The position numbers were made by a program, and so were the translations under genes. A DNA stretch of 64,000 bases from Microbispora amethystogenes (GTDB taxonomy: Bacteria > Actinomycetota > Actinomycetes > Streptosporangiales > Streptosporangiaceae), in assembly GCF_016863015.1 (NCBI RefSeq), contig NZ_BOOB01000003.1:1-64000 (forward strand), given 5' to 3'. The stretch's first letter is position 1. Each line of letters opens with the position of its first letter. Below, piece after piece: positions 1 to 9,537 of this stretch. The notes beneath the pieces were generated by a model. That model was not told the origin of the DNA. It ran no database searches and worked only from the letters and a program-made list of their open reading frames with translations.

Positions 1-315
1 CAGCGGGCTCTGGGTCAGCGGGGTCCGGGTCAGCGGGCTCCCGGCCGGGCCGTGGCGGAGGAGGGCGAGCGGGACGCGTGCTGCGCCCCTGCCCCCGGGC
101 GGGAGGGAGAGCGGCGTCGGTAACGGGAGGGCGGGCGGCGGCGGTAACCGGTCAGAGGCCGGCGGTCGTGGGGAGTCGATCACCCGGTTCACGGTGTCGT
201 GAGGCGCGCACGCACCACATCGGACCGTCAGGGACATTCGCCTCGGCACCGGTCGACCGCGGATGTAGACCCCTGGTCGGATGCCGGGCCGAGGGCTGGC
301 GGTTACGCTCTGATC
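1..315. other. window edge, no supported gene
   Basis: No complete gene can be supported here. A plus-strand frame open from base 1 ends at a TAA at 121-123 and could be the tail of an upstream gene, but its Gly/Arg/Ala-rich translation shows no recognisable motif. The first 50 bases contain three copies of a gggtcagcggg-like direct repeat. A -10-like TACGCT at 304-309 lies six bases before the ATG of the following kinase, so that gene may be transcribed leaderless. Confidence 0.4.
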
Positions 316-1569
316 ATGCAGGTCACCTCCCCCAGCCCGCTGCTGAGGCGGCTGCCGCCCGGTGGCTGGGTGGTCCTGGCCTGGGGCGCCGGGCTGGCGA
401 TCACGTTCCTGACGCGGCTACGGCTGCCCGGCGAGTGGTACTCCGCCGAGCGCCCGGCGGCGCAGTTCTTCCGGCCGGAGGGCCTGGCCGGCATGGCGGT
501 GGCCACCGCACTCGCGCTGGCCGGGGGCGCTCTGCTGCGCCGCCGCCCGCTGCCGGCTCTGGCCCTGCTGCTCGCCGCGTCCGTCGTCGGCACGACACCC
601 CTGGGCGTGGCGGAGATCCCGCTGCCCCAGTTCCTCGCGGCGGAGATCGCGGTGTTCTTCATCGCCATCGGACGGCCGCGCGCGACCGGCGTCGCCGCCG
701 TTCTCACGGCCCTCGCCGTGCTTGGCGGGTATCTGGCGGTGCGGGTGCTGTGCGGGTGGCCGATCGCGGCGTCGTCCGAGACCGCCGTGGCCCTGACGAC
801 CGTGATCGCCTGGCTGCTCGGCAACTCGGTGGGCGAGTCCCGTGAGCACGCAGAGGAACTGCGCGCCCGCGCCGCGGCCCAGGCGGTCACCGACGAGCGG
901 CTCAGGATCGCCCGTGAGCTGCACGACATGGTCGCCCACACCATCGGCGTCATCGCGCTCCAGGCCGGCGCCGCGCGGCGGGTCATCGACACCCGGCCGG
1001 AGCGGGCACGGGACGCGCTCGGGGAGATCGAGACGGCCGGCCGCCAGACCCTGTCCGGGTTGCGCCGGATGCTCGGCGCGCTGCGGAGCCCCGAGCCGGG
1101 ACGTTCACCGCGGCCGGCCCTCCGGGAACCCGGGCCGGATCCGGCGTCCATGGAACCGTTCCTGGAACCGATCCCGGATGCGGGGCTGGGCCTGGCCGAC
1201 GTCGAGCGGCTGGCCGCGAGGACGACGGACGCCGGGGTACGCGTCGACGTGCACTGGCGGGGCGAGCGGCGCCCGCTGCCGCCGGAGATCGACACGTCGG
1301 CCTACCGCGTCGTCCAGGAGGCCGTCACCAACGTGGTGCGTCACGCCGGTACGACGTCCTGCCGGGTCTCGATCGACTACCGGGACGACGAGGTGCGCGT
1401 CGAGGTTCTCGACGACGGGCGGGGCGGCGGCAGGGTGGGGGCCGGCTACGGCCTGGTCGGGATGCGCGAGCGGGTCGGGCTGCTGCGTGGGTCCTTATCG
1501 GCGGGACCCCGTCCGGGTGGAGGCTTCCGGGTAGAGGCCCGGCTGCCGGTTTCCGCGGCGGTTCCGTGA
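316..1569 (+). CDS. Sensor histidine kinase, NarL-type partner (HisKA_3)
   Basis: Membrane-bound sensor kinase of 417 residues. Roughly residues 15-175 contain several hydrophobic segments forming the membrane sensor. The dimerisation/phosphoacceptor region carries ERLRIARELHDMVAHTI with the catalytic His. The HATPase domain has an N-box (QEAVTNVVRHAG) and G-boxes (DDGRGGG, GYGLVGMRERV). I chose ATG 316 because an upstream in-frame ATG would add 39 arginine-rich residues ahead of the first hydrophobic segment. The gene overlaps the following response regulator by 4 bp (GTGA), so the two are translationally coupled and form a cognate pair. The inducing signal cannot be inferred. The family assignment is secure. 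Confidence 0.93.
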   Translation: MQVTSPSPLLRRLPPGGWVVLAWGAGLAITFLTRLRLPGEWYSAERPAAQFFRPEGLAGMAVATALALAGGALLRRRPLPALALLLAASVVGTTPLGVAEIPLPQFLAAEIAVFFIAIGRPRATGVAAVLTALAVLGGYLAVRVLCGWPIAASSETAVALTTVIAWLLGNSVGESREHAEELRARAAAQAVTDERLRIARELHDMVAHTIGVIALQAGAARRVIDTRPERARDALGEIETAGRQTLSGLRRMLGALRSPEPGRSPRPALREPGPDPASMEPFLEPIPDAGLGLADVERLAARTTDAGVRVDVHWRGERRPLPPEIDTSAYRVVQEAVTNVVRHAGTTSCRVSIDYRDDEVRVEVLDDGRGGGRVGAGYGLVGMRERVGLLRGSLSAGPRPGGGFRVEARLPVSAAVP

Positions 1570-2219
1570 CCGTCCGCGTGCTGCTCGCCGACGACCAGCC
1601 GCTGATCCGCGCCGCCCTGCAGATGGTCATCGCCGACGCGCCCGGTCTCGACCTCGCCGGAGAGGCGGGCACCGGCGCGGAGGCGGTGCGGATGGCGCGG
1701 GAGGTCGGGCCCGACGTCGTGGTGATGGACATCCGCATGCCGGAGATGGACGGCATCGAGGCCACCCGCCTGATCACCGCGGGCTGCGGGGCCCATGTCC
1801 TCGTCCTGACGACGTTCGACGACGACGAGCACGTCTACGGGGCGCTTCGTGCGGGGGCGTCCGGGTTCCTGGTCAAGGACATGGCCCTGGACGACATCCT
1901 CGCCGCGATCCGGGTCGTCGCCGCGGGCGAGGCCCTGATCGCCCCGCGCGTGACCCGCCGGTTGATCGAGGAGTTCGCGGAGCGGCCCGCGCCCGGTTCG
2001 CGGCCCCCCCGCGTCGCGGGGCTCACCGAGCGGGAGACCGAGGTGCTGACCCTCGTCGGACGCGGACTGTCCAACGCCGAGATCGCCGCCGAGCTGTTCA
2101 TCAGCCCCGCGACCGTCAAGACGTACGTGACACGGCTGCTGGCCAAGCTCGACGCCCGCGACCGCGTGCGGCTCGTCATCATCGCCTACGAGACGGGCCT
2201 CGTGTCCCCCCGCCCGTGA
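1566..2219 (+). CDS. LuxR/NarL-family response regulator
   Basis: DNA-binding response regulator of 217 residues, target of the overlapping upstream kinase. The receiver domain covers about residues 1-120, with the acidic pair in VLLADDQPLIR, phospho-acceptor Asp in VVVMDIRMPEMDG, and the conserved Lys in GFLVKDM. The C-terminal LuxR helix-turn-helix starts at LTERETEVLTLVGRGLSN and continues through SPATVKTYVTRLLAKL. The start is GTG, overlapping the kinase stop. A strong hairpin follows 33 bp downstream. All catalytic residues are present. Regulon unknown. Confidence 0.95.
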   Translation: MTVRVLLADDQPLIRAALQMVIADAPGLDLAGEAGTGAEAVRMAREVGPDVVVMDIRMPEMDGIEATRLITAGCGAHVLVLTTFDDDEHVYGALRAGASGFLVKDMALDDILAAIRVVAAGEALIAPRVTRRLIEEFAERPAPGSRPPRVAGLTERETEVLTLVGRGLSNAEIAAELFISPATVKTYVTRLLAKLDARDRVRLVIIAYETGLVSPRP

Positions 2220-2252
2220 GCACGCGAGCGCCCCGACGAGTGAAGCGGGAAA

Positions 2253-2298
2253 CGCAGCGGCCCGGCGGGGGAGTGGTTCCCCTCGCCGGGCCGCTGCG
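2253..2298. terminator. Bidirectional terminator between response regulator and qcrB
   Basis: A perfect 15-bp inverted repeat (CGCAGCGGCCCGGCG at 2253-2267 with its complement at 2284-2298). A further 5-bp inner helix (GGGGA with TCCCC) sits in the loop. It lies between the convergent response-regulator and qcrB stop codons and should terminate in both directions. No U-tract is evident, as is common in GC-rich actinobacteria. Confidence 0.8.
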
Positions 2299-2330
2299 TG
2301 CCGGTCAGGTCGTACCGGTCGGGTCGTGCG

Positions 2331-3965
2331 TCAGTGGAGTTCCTTGCGCTCGCCGGCGCCGACGGCGGCGTGCTCCTCCTCGTGGTGGCCGTTGTGGTGG
2401 CCGTCGGTGAGCGGGACGTGGTCGGTGCCGTACGCCTCGCTCATCTTGGTCCTGAGCCGGCCGATCGCGCTGCGGGCGCCCTTGGGCGGGATGCCGTCGC
2501 CGTCCGCAGAGCCGACCAGCATCGGGATCTCCTTCTTGCCGCGGATGTGCTCGGCGATGTCCTCCGCCGGCGGCGTGTGGACCTCGATGTACTGGCCGTT
2601 CGGCATCCGCTTGATGACGCCGGACTCCACGCCGTGCGACAGCACCTCGGCGTCCTTGCGCTGGAGGCCGATGCAGATCCGGTAGGTGATCCAGTACGCG
2701 ATCGCCGGGCCGATGAAGACGGCGAACCGCCCGACCCAGGTGGTCGTGTAGAGGTCGATGTGGAAGACCGACGAGATCTCGTCGTTGGCGCCGAGCAGCC
2801 ACAGGATGCCGTAGAACGTGATGGCCGAGATGCCGATCGAGGTGCGGTGCGGGTTGTTGCGCGGCCGGTCGCACACGTGGTGCTCGCGCCGGTCGCCCGT
2901 GACCCACTGCTCCAGGAACGGATACAGCGCCAGGCCCGTCATGATGATGCCCATCGGCACCAGGGCCGGGATCAGCACGCTGAACGTCACCGTGTGGCCG
3001 AGGAAGTTGATCTCCCACGCCGGCATGAGACGGAGCGCGCCCTCCAGGAAGCCCATGTACCAGTCGGGCTGGGAGCCGGCCGAGATGTTCGCCGGGTTGT
3101 ACGGCCCGAACAGCCAGATCGGGTTGATCTGGGCGAACGTGCCGAGGAGGGCGATGACCCCGAACGTGAACAGGAAGAACGCGCCCGACTTGGCCATGAA
3201 GGCCGGGTAGAACGGCGCGCCCACGACGTTCTTCTCGGTCCGCGCCTTGCCCGGCATCTGCGTGTGCTTCTGCACCCACATCAGGATCATGTGGGCCGAG
3301 ATCAGCGCGAGCAGGATGCCCGGGATCAGCAGGATGTGGATCGTGTAGAACCGCGGGATGACGTCGTGGCCCGGGTACTCCCCGCCGAACAGGAAGAACG
3401 AGATGTAGGTGCCGACGATCGGGATCGACTGCGCGACGCCCTGGGTGATCCGCAGGCCCGCGCCGGAGAGCAGGTCGTCGGGGAGGGAGTAGCCGGTGAG
3501 GCCCTCCAGCAGCGCCAGCGTGAGCAGGCCGACGCCGATGAGCCAGTTGAGCTCACGCGGCTTGCGGTAGGCGCCGGTGAAGAAGATGCGCAGCGCGTGC
3601 GCCGTCATGCCGGCCACGAACAGCAGCGCCGCCCAGTGGTGCATCTGCCGGACGAGCAGGCCGCCGCGGATGTCGAAGCTGATGTGCAGGGACGAGGCGT
3701 ACGCCTCCGACATGCGGACGTCGTACAGCGGGGCGTAGTTCCCCAGGTAGTTGACCTCGCCCATGCTCGGCTTGAACCAGAACGTCAGGAACGTGCCGGT
3801 CAGCAGCAGGATGACGAACGAGTAGAGCGCGATCTCCCCCAGAAGGAACGACCAGTGGTCGGGGAAGACCTTGCGCAGGTTGCGCTTGAGGAAGTTCCCC
3901 GCTCCCAGCCGGTCGTCGAGGAACGTCGACGGGCCCGTGATGGCCTTCGGAGGAGCGTTCATCAC
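2331..3965 (-). CDS. qcrB: Cytochrome bc1 complex cytochrome b subunit
   Basis: Menaquinol-oxidising cytochrome b of the actinobacterial bcc:aa3 supercomplex, 544 residues, an integral membrane protein. The two haem-b ligand pairs are visible as His109/His123 (MHHWAALLFVAGMTAHAL) and His210/His225. The Qo-site PEWY motif appears as PDWY within GSQPDWYMGF, the usual actinobacterial variant. The long hydrophilic C-terminal extension (about 120 residues, ending HAAVGAGERKELH) is typical of actinobacterial QcrB. It is the last gene of ctaE-qcrC-qcrA-qcrB; its ATG overlaps the qcrA stop by 4 bp. A strong terminator follows. Confidence 0.98.
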   Translation of the reverse strand: MMNAPPKAITGPSTFLDDRLGAGNFLKRNLRKVFPDHWSFLLGEIALYSFVILLLTGTFLTFWFKPSMGEVNYLGNYAPLYDVRMSEAYASSLHISFDIRGGLLVRQMHHWAALLFVAGMTAHALRIFFTGAYRKPRELNWLIGVGLLTLALLEGLTGYSLPDDLLSGAGLRITQGVAQSIPIVGTYISFFLFGGEYPGHDVIPRFYTIHILLIPGILLALISAHMILMWVQKHTQMPGKARTEKNVVGAPFYPAFMAKSGAFFLFTFGVIALLGTFAQINPIWLFGPYNPANISAGSQPDWYMGFLEGALRLMPAWEINFLGHTVTFSVLIPALVPMGIIMTGLALYPFLEQWVTGDRREHHVCDRPRNNPHRTSIGISAITFYGILWLLGANDEISSVFHIDLYTTTWVGRFAVFIGPAIAYWITYRICIGLQRKDAEVLSHGVESGVIKRMPNGQYIEVHTPPAEDIAEHIRGKKEIPMLVGSADGDGIPPKGARSAIGRLRTKMSEAYGTDHVPLTDGHHNGHHEEEHAAVGAGERKELH

Positions 3966-5038
3966 GCCTTCTCTCTTACTTCAGCTTCGGCGTCGCCGCG
4001 CTCCCAGAAGCTGGGGCCGACGGGGACCTTGAAGTCGGACTTCGCGACGAGGTACCCCTCCTCGTCGATGCCGAGGGGCAGCTGCGGCAGCGGCCGGGCC
4101 GCGGGGCCGAAGATGACCTTGGCGCCGTCGGCCGCGTCGAAGGTCGACTGGTGGCACGGGCAGAGGATGTGGTGCGTCGTCTGCTCGTACAGCGCGGCGG
4201 GGCAGCCCACGTGGGTGCAGATCTTGGAGTAGGCGACGATGCCGTCGACGGTCCAGTTCTTGTTCGTGCCGGACTTGATCTCCTCCGGGCGGAACTTGAG
4301 CAGGATCAGCGTCGCCTTGGCCAGCGCGTTCAGGTCCTCCTCGTAGCCCTCGGGGACCACGGAGAGGATGCCGCCGGGCGAGTTGAAGTCGGCGGCGCGG
4401 ATCGGCTGGCCGGTGCCCTCGACGACGAGCCGGCGCGGCTTGCCGCCCTTCATGGGCTCTCCCCAGACGGTGTGCCGCAGCGAGGTCCCCGGCAGCGGGC
4501 CGAGGTCCTTCAGCAGCACCAGCGGGGCGAGGCCGAGCGGCGCCGCGGCCAGCAGCAGCGTGCGGCGCAGCAGCCTGTGCTTGACGAAGCCGCTCTCGTC
4601 CGCGCCCTGGAGGAAGGTCTCCTTGACGTATCCGCGCGTGTCCGCGTCGGAGGCCATCAGGTGACGCTCCTGGACGAGGTTGTACTTCGGCATGATCTGC
4701 CGCACCCACACCGTGACGCCCGCGCCCAGCGAGAGCAGGGCCAGGGCCAGGGTGCCGCCGAGCGCGTAGTTCGACGCGGCCGTCTTGTCGATCGTGCCGA
4801 CCTGGAAGATCACGTACGCGGCGATGAAGGCCGCGCCGGCCAGGAAGGTGATCAGGAAGAGGAACGCGACCATGCGCTCCGCCTTGCGGACCTTGACCGG
4901 GTCCTGGGGGATCACGCCCTCGACGCCCGCGGGCACGTGGATCGGGTCGTGCTCCTCGATGGGCGCGTCGGCGGGCGGCGTGCCGATCACGCGCGTCGGC
5001 ACCCGGCCGCTCTCGGGATACTCGTTCTGCTCTGTCAT
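3962..5038 (-). CDS. qcrA: Rieske iron-sulfur subunit of cytochrome bc1
   Basis: Rieske [2Fe-2S] protein of the menaquinol:cytochrome c reductase, 358 residues. Cluster-binding motifs are CTHVGC at 274-279 and CPCHQS at 293-298. Three hydrophobic segments (about 57-80, 92-111 and 160-177) match the three-helix membrane anchor peculiar to actinobacteria, rather than the single helix of mitochondria. I chose the ATG at 5038 because it overlaps the qcrC stop codon as ATGA; the open frame extends 24 codons further upstream inside qcrC. Its own stop overlaps the qcrB start in the same way. Confidence 0.97.
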   Translation of the reverse strand: MTEQNEYPESGRVPTRVIGTPPADAPIEEHDPIHVPAGVEGVIPQDPVKVRKAERMVAFLFLITFLAGAAFIAAYVIFQVGTIDKTAASNYALGGTLALALLSLGAGVTVWVRQIMPKYNLVQERHLMASDADTRGYVKETFLQGADESGFVKHRLLRRTLLLAAAPLGLAPLVLLKDLGPLPGTSLRHTVWGEPMKGGKPRRLVVEGTGQPIRAADFNSPGGILSVVPEGYEEDLNALAKATLILLKFRPEEIKSGTNKNWTVDGIVAYSKICTHVGCPAALYEQTTHHILCPCHQSTFDAADGAKVIFGPAARPLPQLPLGIDEEGYLVAKSDFKVPVGPSFWERGDAEAEVREKA

Positions 5039-5868
5039 GCCTGCGCCCGTCGCTTCTTCGCGGTGATCCAGATGGAGGCCAGGATCAGGAGGCTGAGACC
5101 CACGACCCACGCCACGAGGCCCTCGGTGACGGGGCCGATGCGGCCCAGGCCCGAGCCGCCCGGGTCGACCTGCGACCTGACGTGGGTGATGTAGGCGATC
5201 ATGTCACGCTTCTGCTCCGGCGTGATCGTGGAGTCGTTGAACACCGGCATGGCCTGCGGGCCGGTGACCATCGCCTCGTAGATCTGCGTCGGCGTCGCCG
5301 GGTTCAGCGGCGGCGCGTACTTGCCGTAGGTCAGCGCGCCGCCCGCGCCCACGAAGTTGTGGCACTGGATGCAGTTGGCCCGGAACAGCTCACCGCCCTT
5401 GGCGGGGTCGCCCAGCGCGGGGTTCACCTGCTCCTCGGTCGGCCGCGTCGGGCCGCCGCCCAGCGACTGGACGTACGCCGAGAGCTGGTCGATCGCCTGG
5501 TCGGTGGCCCAGTCGGGCCTGGGCTTGCGCGGAGCCTGGGGGCCCGCGTCGGCGGCCGGCATGCGGCCGCTGCTCACCTGGAAGTCCACGGCGGCCGCGC
5601 CGACGCCGATGAGCGTCGGGGCCTTGTTTGAGCCCTCGGCGTTGAAACCGTGACAGCTCGCGCAGTGCGCGACGAAGAGGCTCTTGCCCTCCGCCGCGTC
5701 GTCGGCCTTGCCGGACGCGATCGCGGCGTCGGCGGTGCTGCCGTTCGGCGCGGCGAGCGCGTACCCGCCGCCGAGCAGGCCCAGCGCGAGCGCCACGACG
5801 GCGACTCGCGCGAGGGGATGGCGCCGTCGGGCGGTGATGGAGTTCACCGAAATCCCCGTTCCGATCAT
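5035..5868 (-). CDS. qcrC: Dihaem cytochrome c subunit of bc1 complex
   Basis: Membrane-anchored dihaem cytochrome c, 277 residues, that passes electrons from the Rieske centre to the aa3 oxidase. The N-terminal signal/anchor is at about residues 19-40. Two haem attachment motifs are CASCH (69-73) and CIQCH (166-170). A C-terminal transmembrane helix (about 245-268) is followed by KKRRAQA. The two-haem architecture is characteristic of actinobacteria that lack a soluble cytochrome c. The start codon overlaps the ctaE stop (ATGA) and the stop overlaps qcrA. Confidence 0.97.
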   Translation of the reverse strand: MIGTGISVNSITARRRHPLARVAVVALALGLLGGGYALAAPNGSTADAAIASGKADDAAEGKSLFVAHCASCHGFNAEGSNKAPTLIGVGAAAVDFQVSSGRMPAADAGPQAPRKPRPDWATDQAIDQLSAYVQSLGGGPTRPTEEQVNPALGDPAKGGELFRANCIQCHNFVGAGGALTYGKYAPPLNPATPTQIYEAMVTGPQAMPVFNDSTITPEQKRDMIAYITHVRSQVDPGGSGLGRIGPVTEGLVAWVVGLSLLILASIWITAKKRRAQA

Positions 5869-6482
5869 TTGATGATGTAGATGGTCGCGAAAAGGCCGAT
5901 CCAGACCACGTCGACGAAGTGCCAGTAGTAGGACACGACGATCGCGCTGGTCTGCTGCTCATACGTCAAGCGCTTCGCGGCGTACGTGCGTCCCAGGATG
6001 AACAGGAACGCGATCAGACCACCCGTCACGTGCAGACCGTGGAAGCCCGTGGTCAGGAAGAACACCGAGTCGTACGGGGTGTGCGAGAGGACGTGGCCCT
6101 CGCGCGCCAGGTTCCCGTACTCGTAAAGCTGACCGCCCACGAAGAAGGCGCCCATCAGGAAGCTTACGACATACCAGAATCGCAGCTTCTTGACCTGGCC
6201 TCTTTCCACAGCCCACACGCCCAGCTGGCACGTGACACTCGACAGGACCAGAACGGTCGTGTTGAAGGTCGCGAACGGGACTTCGAGGTGCGCCTCGGGC
6301 CAGTGCGTGCCCTGGCCGAGGCTGACCGACCGGATGGTGAAGTACATCGCGAACAGCGCCGCGAAGAACATGAGCTCAGAGGACAACCACACGATGGTGC
6401 CCACCTGAACCAGGTTCGGCCGGCTGGACCCGTGCGGTCTCGTCGTCGTAGTAATTGCGGATGCTGTCGCCACGCCCAGCAT
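5865..6482 (-). CDS. ctaE: Cytochrome c oxidase subunit III
   Basis: Subunit III of the aa3-type haem-copper oxidase, 205 residues with five hydrophobic segments, a short actinobacterial form. The conserved regions ([18 protein letters not shown] near the N-terminus, and FHGLHVTGG plus [14 protein letters not shown] near the C-terminus) are diagnostic. ATG 6482 is preceded by GGAGAG nine bases upstream. The open frame continues about 200 codons further upstream but that part is low-complexity and antisense to the next gene. It is the first gene of the respiratory operon; subunits I, II and IV are not in the window. Diverges from the gene at 6645. Confidence 0.96.
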   Translation of the reverse strand: MLGVATASAITTTTRPHGSSRPNLVQVGTIVWLSSELMFFAALFAMYFTIRSVSLGQGTHWPEAHLEVPFATFNTTVLVLSSVTCQLGVWAVERGQVKKLRFWYVVSFLMGAFFVGGQLYEYGNLAREGHVLSHTPYDSVFFLTTGFHGLHVTGGLIAFLFILGRTYAAKRLTYEQQTSAIVVSYYWHFVDVVWIGLFATIYIIK

Positions 6483-6644
6483 TATTGCGGCTCTCCAGGT
6501 CGGGTCGCCCCACGACCCCCCGCTAGGGTCCGTCCGCGCCCGCGGAACGGGCATGCCATGGCAGGAGCCCCGGGGCTGCGAGCCTGGCAGCCGCGCCGGT
6601 AGCATCACGATGACCATACCCCGCGATTCGACAGTGAGCGTGTA

Positions 6645-7040
6645 ATGAGGGTTCTCGTCTACAGCGACGACGCAGGCACCCGGGAGAAGGTGCGGTTGGC
6701 CATCGGGCGGCGCCCCGCCGCTGACGTGCCCCTCGTCGAGATCGTCGAGTGCGCGACCCAGCCGGCCGTGCTCAGGCACCTCGACTCGGGCGAGATCGAC
6801 GTGGCCGTGCTCGACGGCGAGGCGGTTCCGGCCGGCGGCATGGGAGTGAGCCGTCAGGCCAAGGACGAGGTGCACGACTGCCCGCCGATCCTGCTGCTCA
6901 TCGCCCGCAGGGACGACCGCTGGCTGGCCAACTGGTCCCGCGCCGACGCGGTGGTCGCGCACCCGCTCGACCCCGTCGTGCTCGCGGAGGCGGTCGCCGA
7001 CCTCATGCGGCGCCGCCTGAGCGTCACCCGGGCGCACTGA
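6645..7040 (+). CDS. Receiver-like (pseudo-receiver) protein
   Basis: Small soluble protein of 131 residues with the alternating strand/helix pattern of a CheY fold. It starts [16 protein letters not shown], carries a possible phospho-acceptor in [10 protein letters not shown] and a strand [14 protein letters not shown]. The conserved Lys expected near the C-terminus is not seen; [17 protein letters not shown] occupies that position. There is no output domain. It diverges from ctaE and precedes trpD by 113 bp. A role as stand-alone pseudo-receiver is inference. The gene itself looks real (good codon bias, ATG). Confidence 0.8.
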   Translation: MRVLVYSDDAGTREKVRLAIGRRPAADVPLVEIVECATQPAVLRHLDSGEIDVAVLDGEAVPAGGMGVSRQAKDEVHDCPPILLLIARRDDRWLANWSRADAVVAHPLDPVVLAEAVADLMRRRLSVTRAH

Positions 7041-7153
7041 CCGCTCTTCCGGCGTTCCAGCCGGGTTTTGCCGCAAGTTTTACCCGGTTTGTACCCGGCG
7101 CCCTCTCCGGCCTGACATCTCCGACCTGACCTCGACATATCGCGGAGCCCACG

Positions 7154-8206
7154 ATGGACACGCGCACCACCTGGCCCTCGACGCTGAACGCCCTGCTCGC
7201 GGGTGAGAACCTGACGGCCGACGAGACGGCCTGGGTCATGGGTGAGATCATGTCGGGGGCGGCGACCCCGGCGCAGATCGCCGCCTTCGCCGTCGCGCTG
7301 CGGGCCAAGGGCGAGACGGTCGCCGAGGTGACCGGCCTCGTCCGCACCATGTTCGAGCTGGCCACCCCGCTCACGGTCGAGGGGCCGGTGCTCGACATCG
7401 TCGGGACCGGCGGCGACCGGGCGCACACGGTGAACGTCTCGACGATGGCGGCGATCGTCGCGGCCGCCGCCGGAGCGAGGGTCGTCAAGCACGGCAACCG
7501 CGCCGCCTCCTCGCTGTGCGGGGCGGCCGACGTGCTGGAGCGCCTGGGCGTCGCGCTCGACCTGGCGCCGCAGATCACCGCCAGGGTGGCGGTGGAGGCG
7601 GGCATCGCCTTCTGCTTCGCGCCCCTCTACCACTCCGCGCTGCGGTTCACCGGCCCGCCGCGCAAGGAGATCGGCGTGCCGACCGTCTTCAACTTCGTGG
7701 GGCCGCTGGCGAACCCGGCGCGCCCCGCCGCCCAGGCGATCGGCGTGTTCGACGCCCGGATGCTGCCGGTGATGGCCGGCGTGTTCGCCGAGCGCGGTGT
7801 GTCGGCGCTCGTGTTCCGGGGCGACGACGGCCTCGACGAACTGTCGACGGCCGCGCCGTCGACGGTCTTCGTCGTCCGGGAGGGCACCGCGACCCAGACC
7901 GTCTTCGACCCGGCCGACCTCGGCATCCCCCGTTCCGAGCCGGGTGACCTGCGCGGCGGCGACGTGGACTTCAACGCCGCGGCGGTGCACGACCTGCTGC
8001 GCGGCAAGACCGGGCCCGTACGGGACGCCGTGCTGCTCAACGCGGCGGCCGGCCTGGTCGCCTACGACGGCCCCGGCGACGACCTCGTCGCCGACCTGCG
8101 GGCGGCGTACGCCCGGGCGGTGGAGGCGGTCGACTCGGGCAGGGCGGCGCAGACCCTGGAGCGGTGGGTGGACCTGAGCCGCACGCTCGGCTCCTCCGGC
8201 GCCTGA
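7154..8206 (+). CDS. trpD: Anthranilate phosphoribosyltransferase
   Basis: Second committed step of tryptophan synthesis: transfers phosphoribose from PRPP to anthranilate. It has 350 residues, the usual length. The PRPP-binding loop [14 protein letters not shown] starts at residue 84 and the anthranilate/phosphate-binding KHGNRAASS follows. The C-terminal GLVAYDG is also typical. No other trp biosynthesis gene lies next to it; a DAHP synthase with an aromatic attenuator sits 43 kb downstream. No obvious attenuator was seen before trpD itself. Confidence 0.97.
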   Translation: MDTRTTWPSTLNALLAGENLTADETAWVMGEIMSGAATPAQIAAFAVALRAKGETVAEVTGLVRTMFELATPLTVEGPVLDIVGTGGDRAHTVNVSTMAAIVAAAAGARVVKHGNRAASSLCGAADVLERLGVALDLAPQITARVAVEAGIAFCFAPLYHSALRFTGPPRKEIGVPTVFNFVGPLANPARPAAQAIGVFDARMLPVMAGVFAERGVSALVFRGDDGLDELSTAAPSTVFVVREGTATQTVFDPADLGIPRSEPGDLRGGDVDFNAAAVHDLLRGKTGPVRDAVLLNAAAGLVAYDGPGDDLVADLRAAYARAVEAVDSGRAAQTLERWVDLSRTLGSSGA

Positions 8207-8312
8207 CCCCGCTGTCCGGCTGACCGTTTCCGGCCCTCTCCGTCGCTGGAGGGATGACGCGTCCGCCTGTGTGGGGACGTGCCGGGTTCCGCCTGAGCCG
8301 TACCGTTCGGGC

Positions 8313-9101
8313 ATGATGCGCCTGTTCATTGCCCGAGCCCTCCGCCGCTGGGCCGTCCTCACCCACGGCAGGATGGCCTCTCTCGTGCCCGTACGCTCCG
8401 CCGGCCTCCGGCCCGGTGGTGTGGGTCCCGGCCGCGGGACGGCCGAGAGACGGGGACGGGAGACGAGCGTGGAGGGCGCGGCGTCGGTCGCGCGGGAAAG
8501 CGACCTCTGCCCGGATGAGGCCGCGGCGTGGGAGCGGCTGCGCATCGCCTCGGAGCTGCACGACCTGGTGGCGCACGACCTGAGCGTGATGACCCTCGGG
8601 GTGGGCGCGGGCCGGGTGATCATGGACAAGGACCCGGAGCGGGCGCGGCAGACGTTCCGCGACGCCGAGGAGTCGGGCCGCCGGGTCCTGTCCGATCTGC
8701 GGCGCATGATCGGCCTGCTCCGCATGGACGGGCTGTCCCGAGGACCCCAGCCGGGGCTGGGCGAGCTGCCGGACCTGCTGGACGACTTCCGGGCGAGCGG
8801 GCTCGCCGTCTCCCTCACCGAGACCGGCACGCGGAGCGGGGGGCCGACGCTGGAGCTGTCGGCGTACCGCATCGTGGAGGAGGCGCTGGGCAACGCCCTG
8901 TGGTACGGCATGGCCCGCACGGCGACGGTCACGCTGCGGTGGCTGCCCGCCATCCTGGAGGTCGCCGTCCACGACGACGGGCTGCCCCGCGACAGCCTCG
9001 TCGGCACCTGGGAGCGCGCGGCGCTGTTCGGCGGCTCGGTGGCCGAGCATCCGCTGCCGGGCGGCTTCGAGGTCCGCGTCCGTCTCCTGCGCCCCGCCTG
9101 A
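8313..9101 (+). CDS. Soluble histidine-kinase-like protein with degenerate ATPase
   Basis: A 262-residue cytoplasmic protein containing a HisKA_3 phosphoacceptor segment (ERLRIASELHDLVAHDLSVM) and an HATPase-like domain. The N-box is altered (EEALGNALWYG instead of the usual EAVTNVVRHA). The G-box keeps only HDDGLP and lacks a following GxG; the region reads DSLVGTWERAALFGGS. No membrane segment and no neighbouring response regulator are present. I prefer the ATG at 8313 because TACCGT (8301-8306) six bases upstream could be the -10 of a leaderless transcript; an in-frame start 42 bp upstream exists. Likely a non-catalytic or regulatory kinase relative. Confidence 0.7.
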   Translation: MMRLFIARALRRWAVLTHGRMASLVPVRSAGLRPGGVGPGRGTAERRGRETSVEGAASVARESDLCPDEAAAWERLRIASELHDLVAHDLSVMTLGVGAGRVIMDKDPERARQTFRDAEESGRRVLSDLRRMIGLLRMDGLSRGPQPGLGELPDLLDDFRASGLAVSLTETGTRSGGPTLELSAYRIVEEALGNALWYGMARTATVTLRWLPAILEVAVHDDGLPRDSLVGTWERAALFGGSVAEHPLPGGFEVRVRLLRPA

Positions 9102-9124
9102 CCACGACGGTGGCCTGGGGAGGC

Positions 9125-9412
9125 TCAGTCGGCGTCGCTGAGGCCGATCGAGAAGGCCGCCTCCAGGTCGTGACGGGAGTAGGTCCGGAAGGCGATGTGG
9201 GTCTCGGTGTGCCGCACGCCGGTCACCTTGTTGATGCGGCCCGGCACGACCTCGGCCACCTCGTCGTACCTGGCGACCCTGACCATCGCCAGCAGGTCGA
9301 ACTCGCCGGTGATCGAATACACCTCGCTGACGCCGTCGACCTCGGCGATGGCCTCGGCGACCTCGGGAATCCGGTCGACATCCGCCTTGATGTGGACGAT
9401 CGCGGTGACCAT
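9125..9412 (-). CDS. Stand-alone AsnC/Lrp ligand-binding (RAM) protein
   Basis: A 95-residue protein consisting only of the ligand-binding/oligomerisation domain of Lrp/AsnC regulators, without the helix-turn-helix. The sequence runs MVTAIVHIKADVDRIPEVAE, then GVSEVYSITGEFDLLAMVRV, then the C-terminal strand THIAFRTYSRHDLEAAF. ATG 9412 is preceded by GCAGGAGAGG. Such stand-alone RAM proteins are conserved in actinobacteria and probably bind amino acids and form oligomers with other Lrp members; the partner is unknown. Confidence 0.9.
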   Translation of the reverse strand: MVTAIVHIKADVDRIPEVAEAIAEVDGVSEVYSITGEFDLLAMVRVARYDEVAEVVPGRINKVTGVRHTETHIAFRTYSRHDLEAAFSIGLSDAD

Positions 9413-9537
9413 TCGGGCCTCTCCTGCTGTATCGCGCCTTCGCTGTCCCACCCGACCCTAGTGCCCTCGTCAGCGCGCTCTGTTTCGGGCCGGTACTCCG
9501 ATGTCACCGGGCTGTGGCGTGGGCCGGACACGGCATC

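Noticed and set aside
1..123. C-terminal end of an upstream gene
   Set aside because: Frame is open but translation has no recognisable feature and the window edge prevents a check.
2298..4232. Long plus-strand open frame of 644 codons opposite qcrB
   Set aside because: It is antisense to a gene with complete family motifs; its Arg/Asp/Val-rich, low-complexity translation is the usual artefact of GC-rich codon bias.
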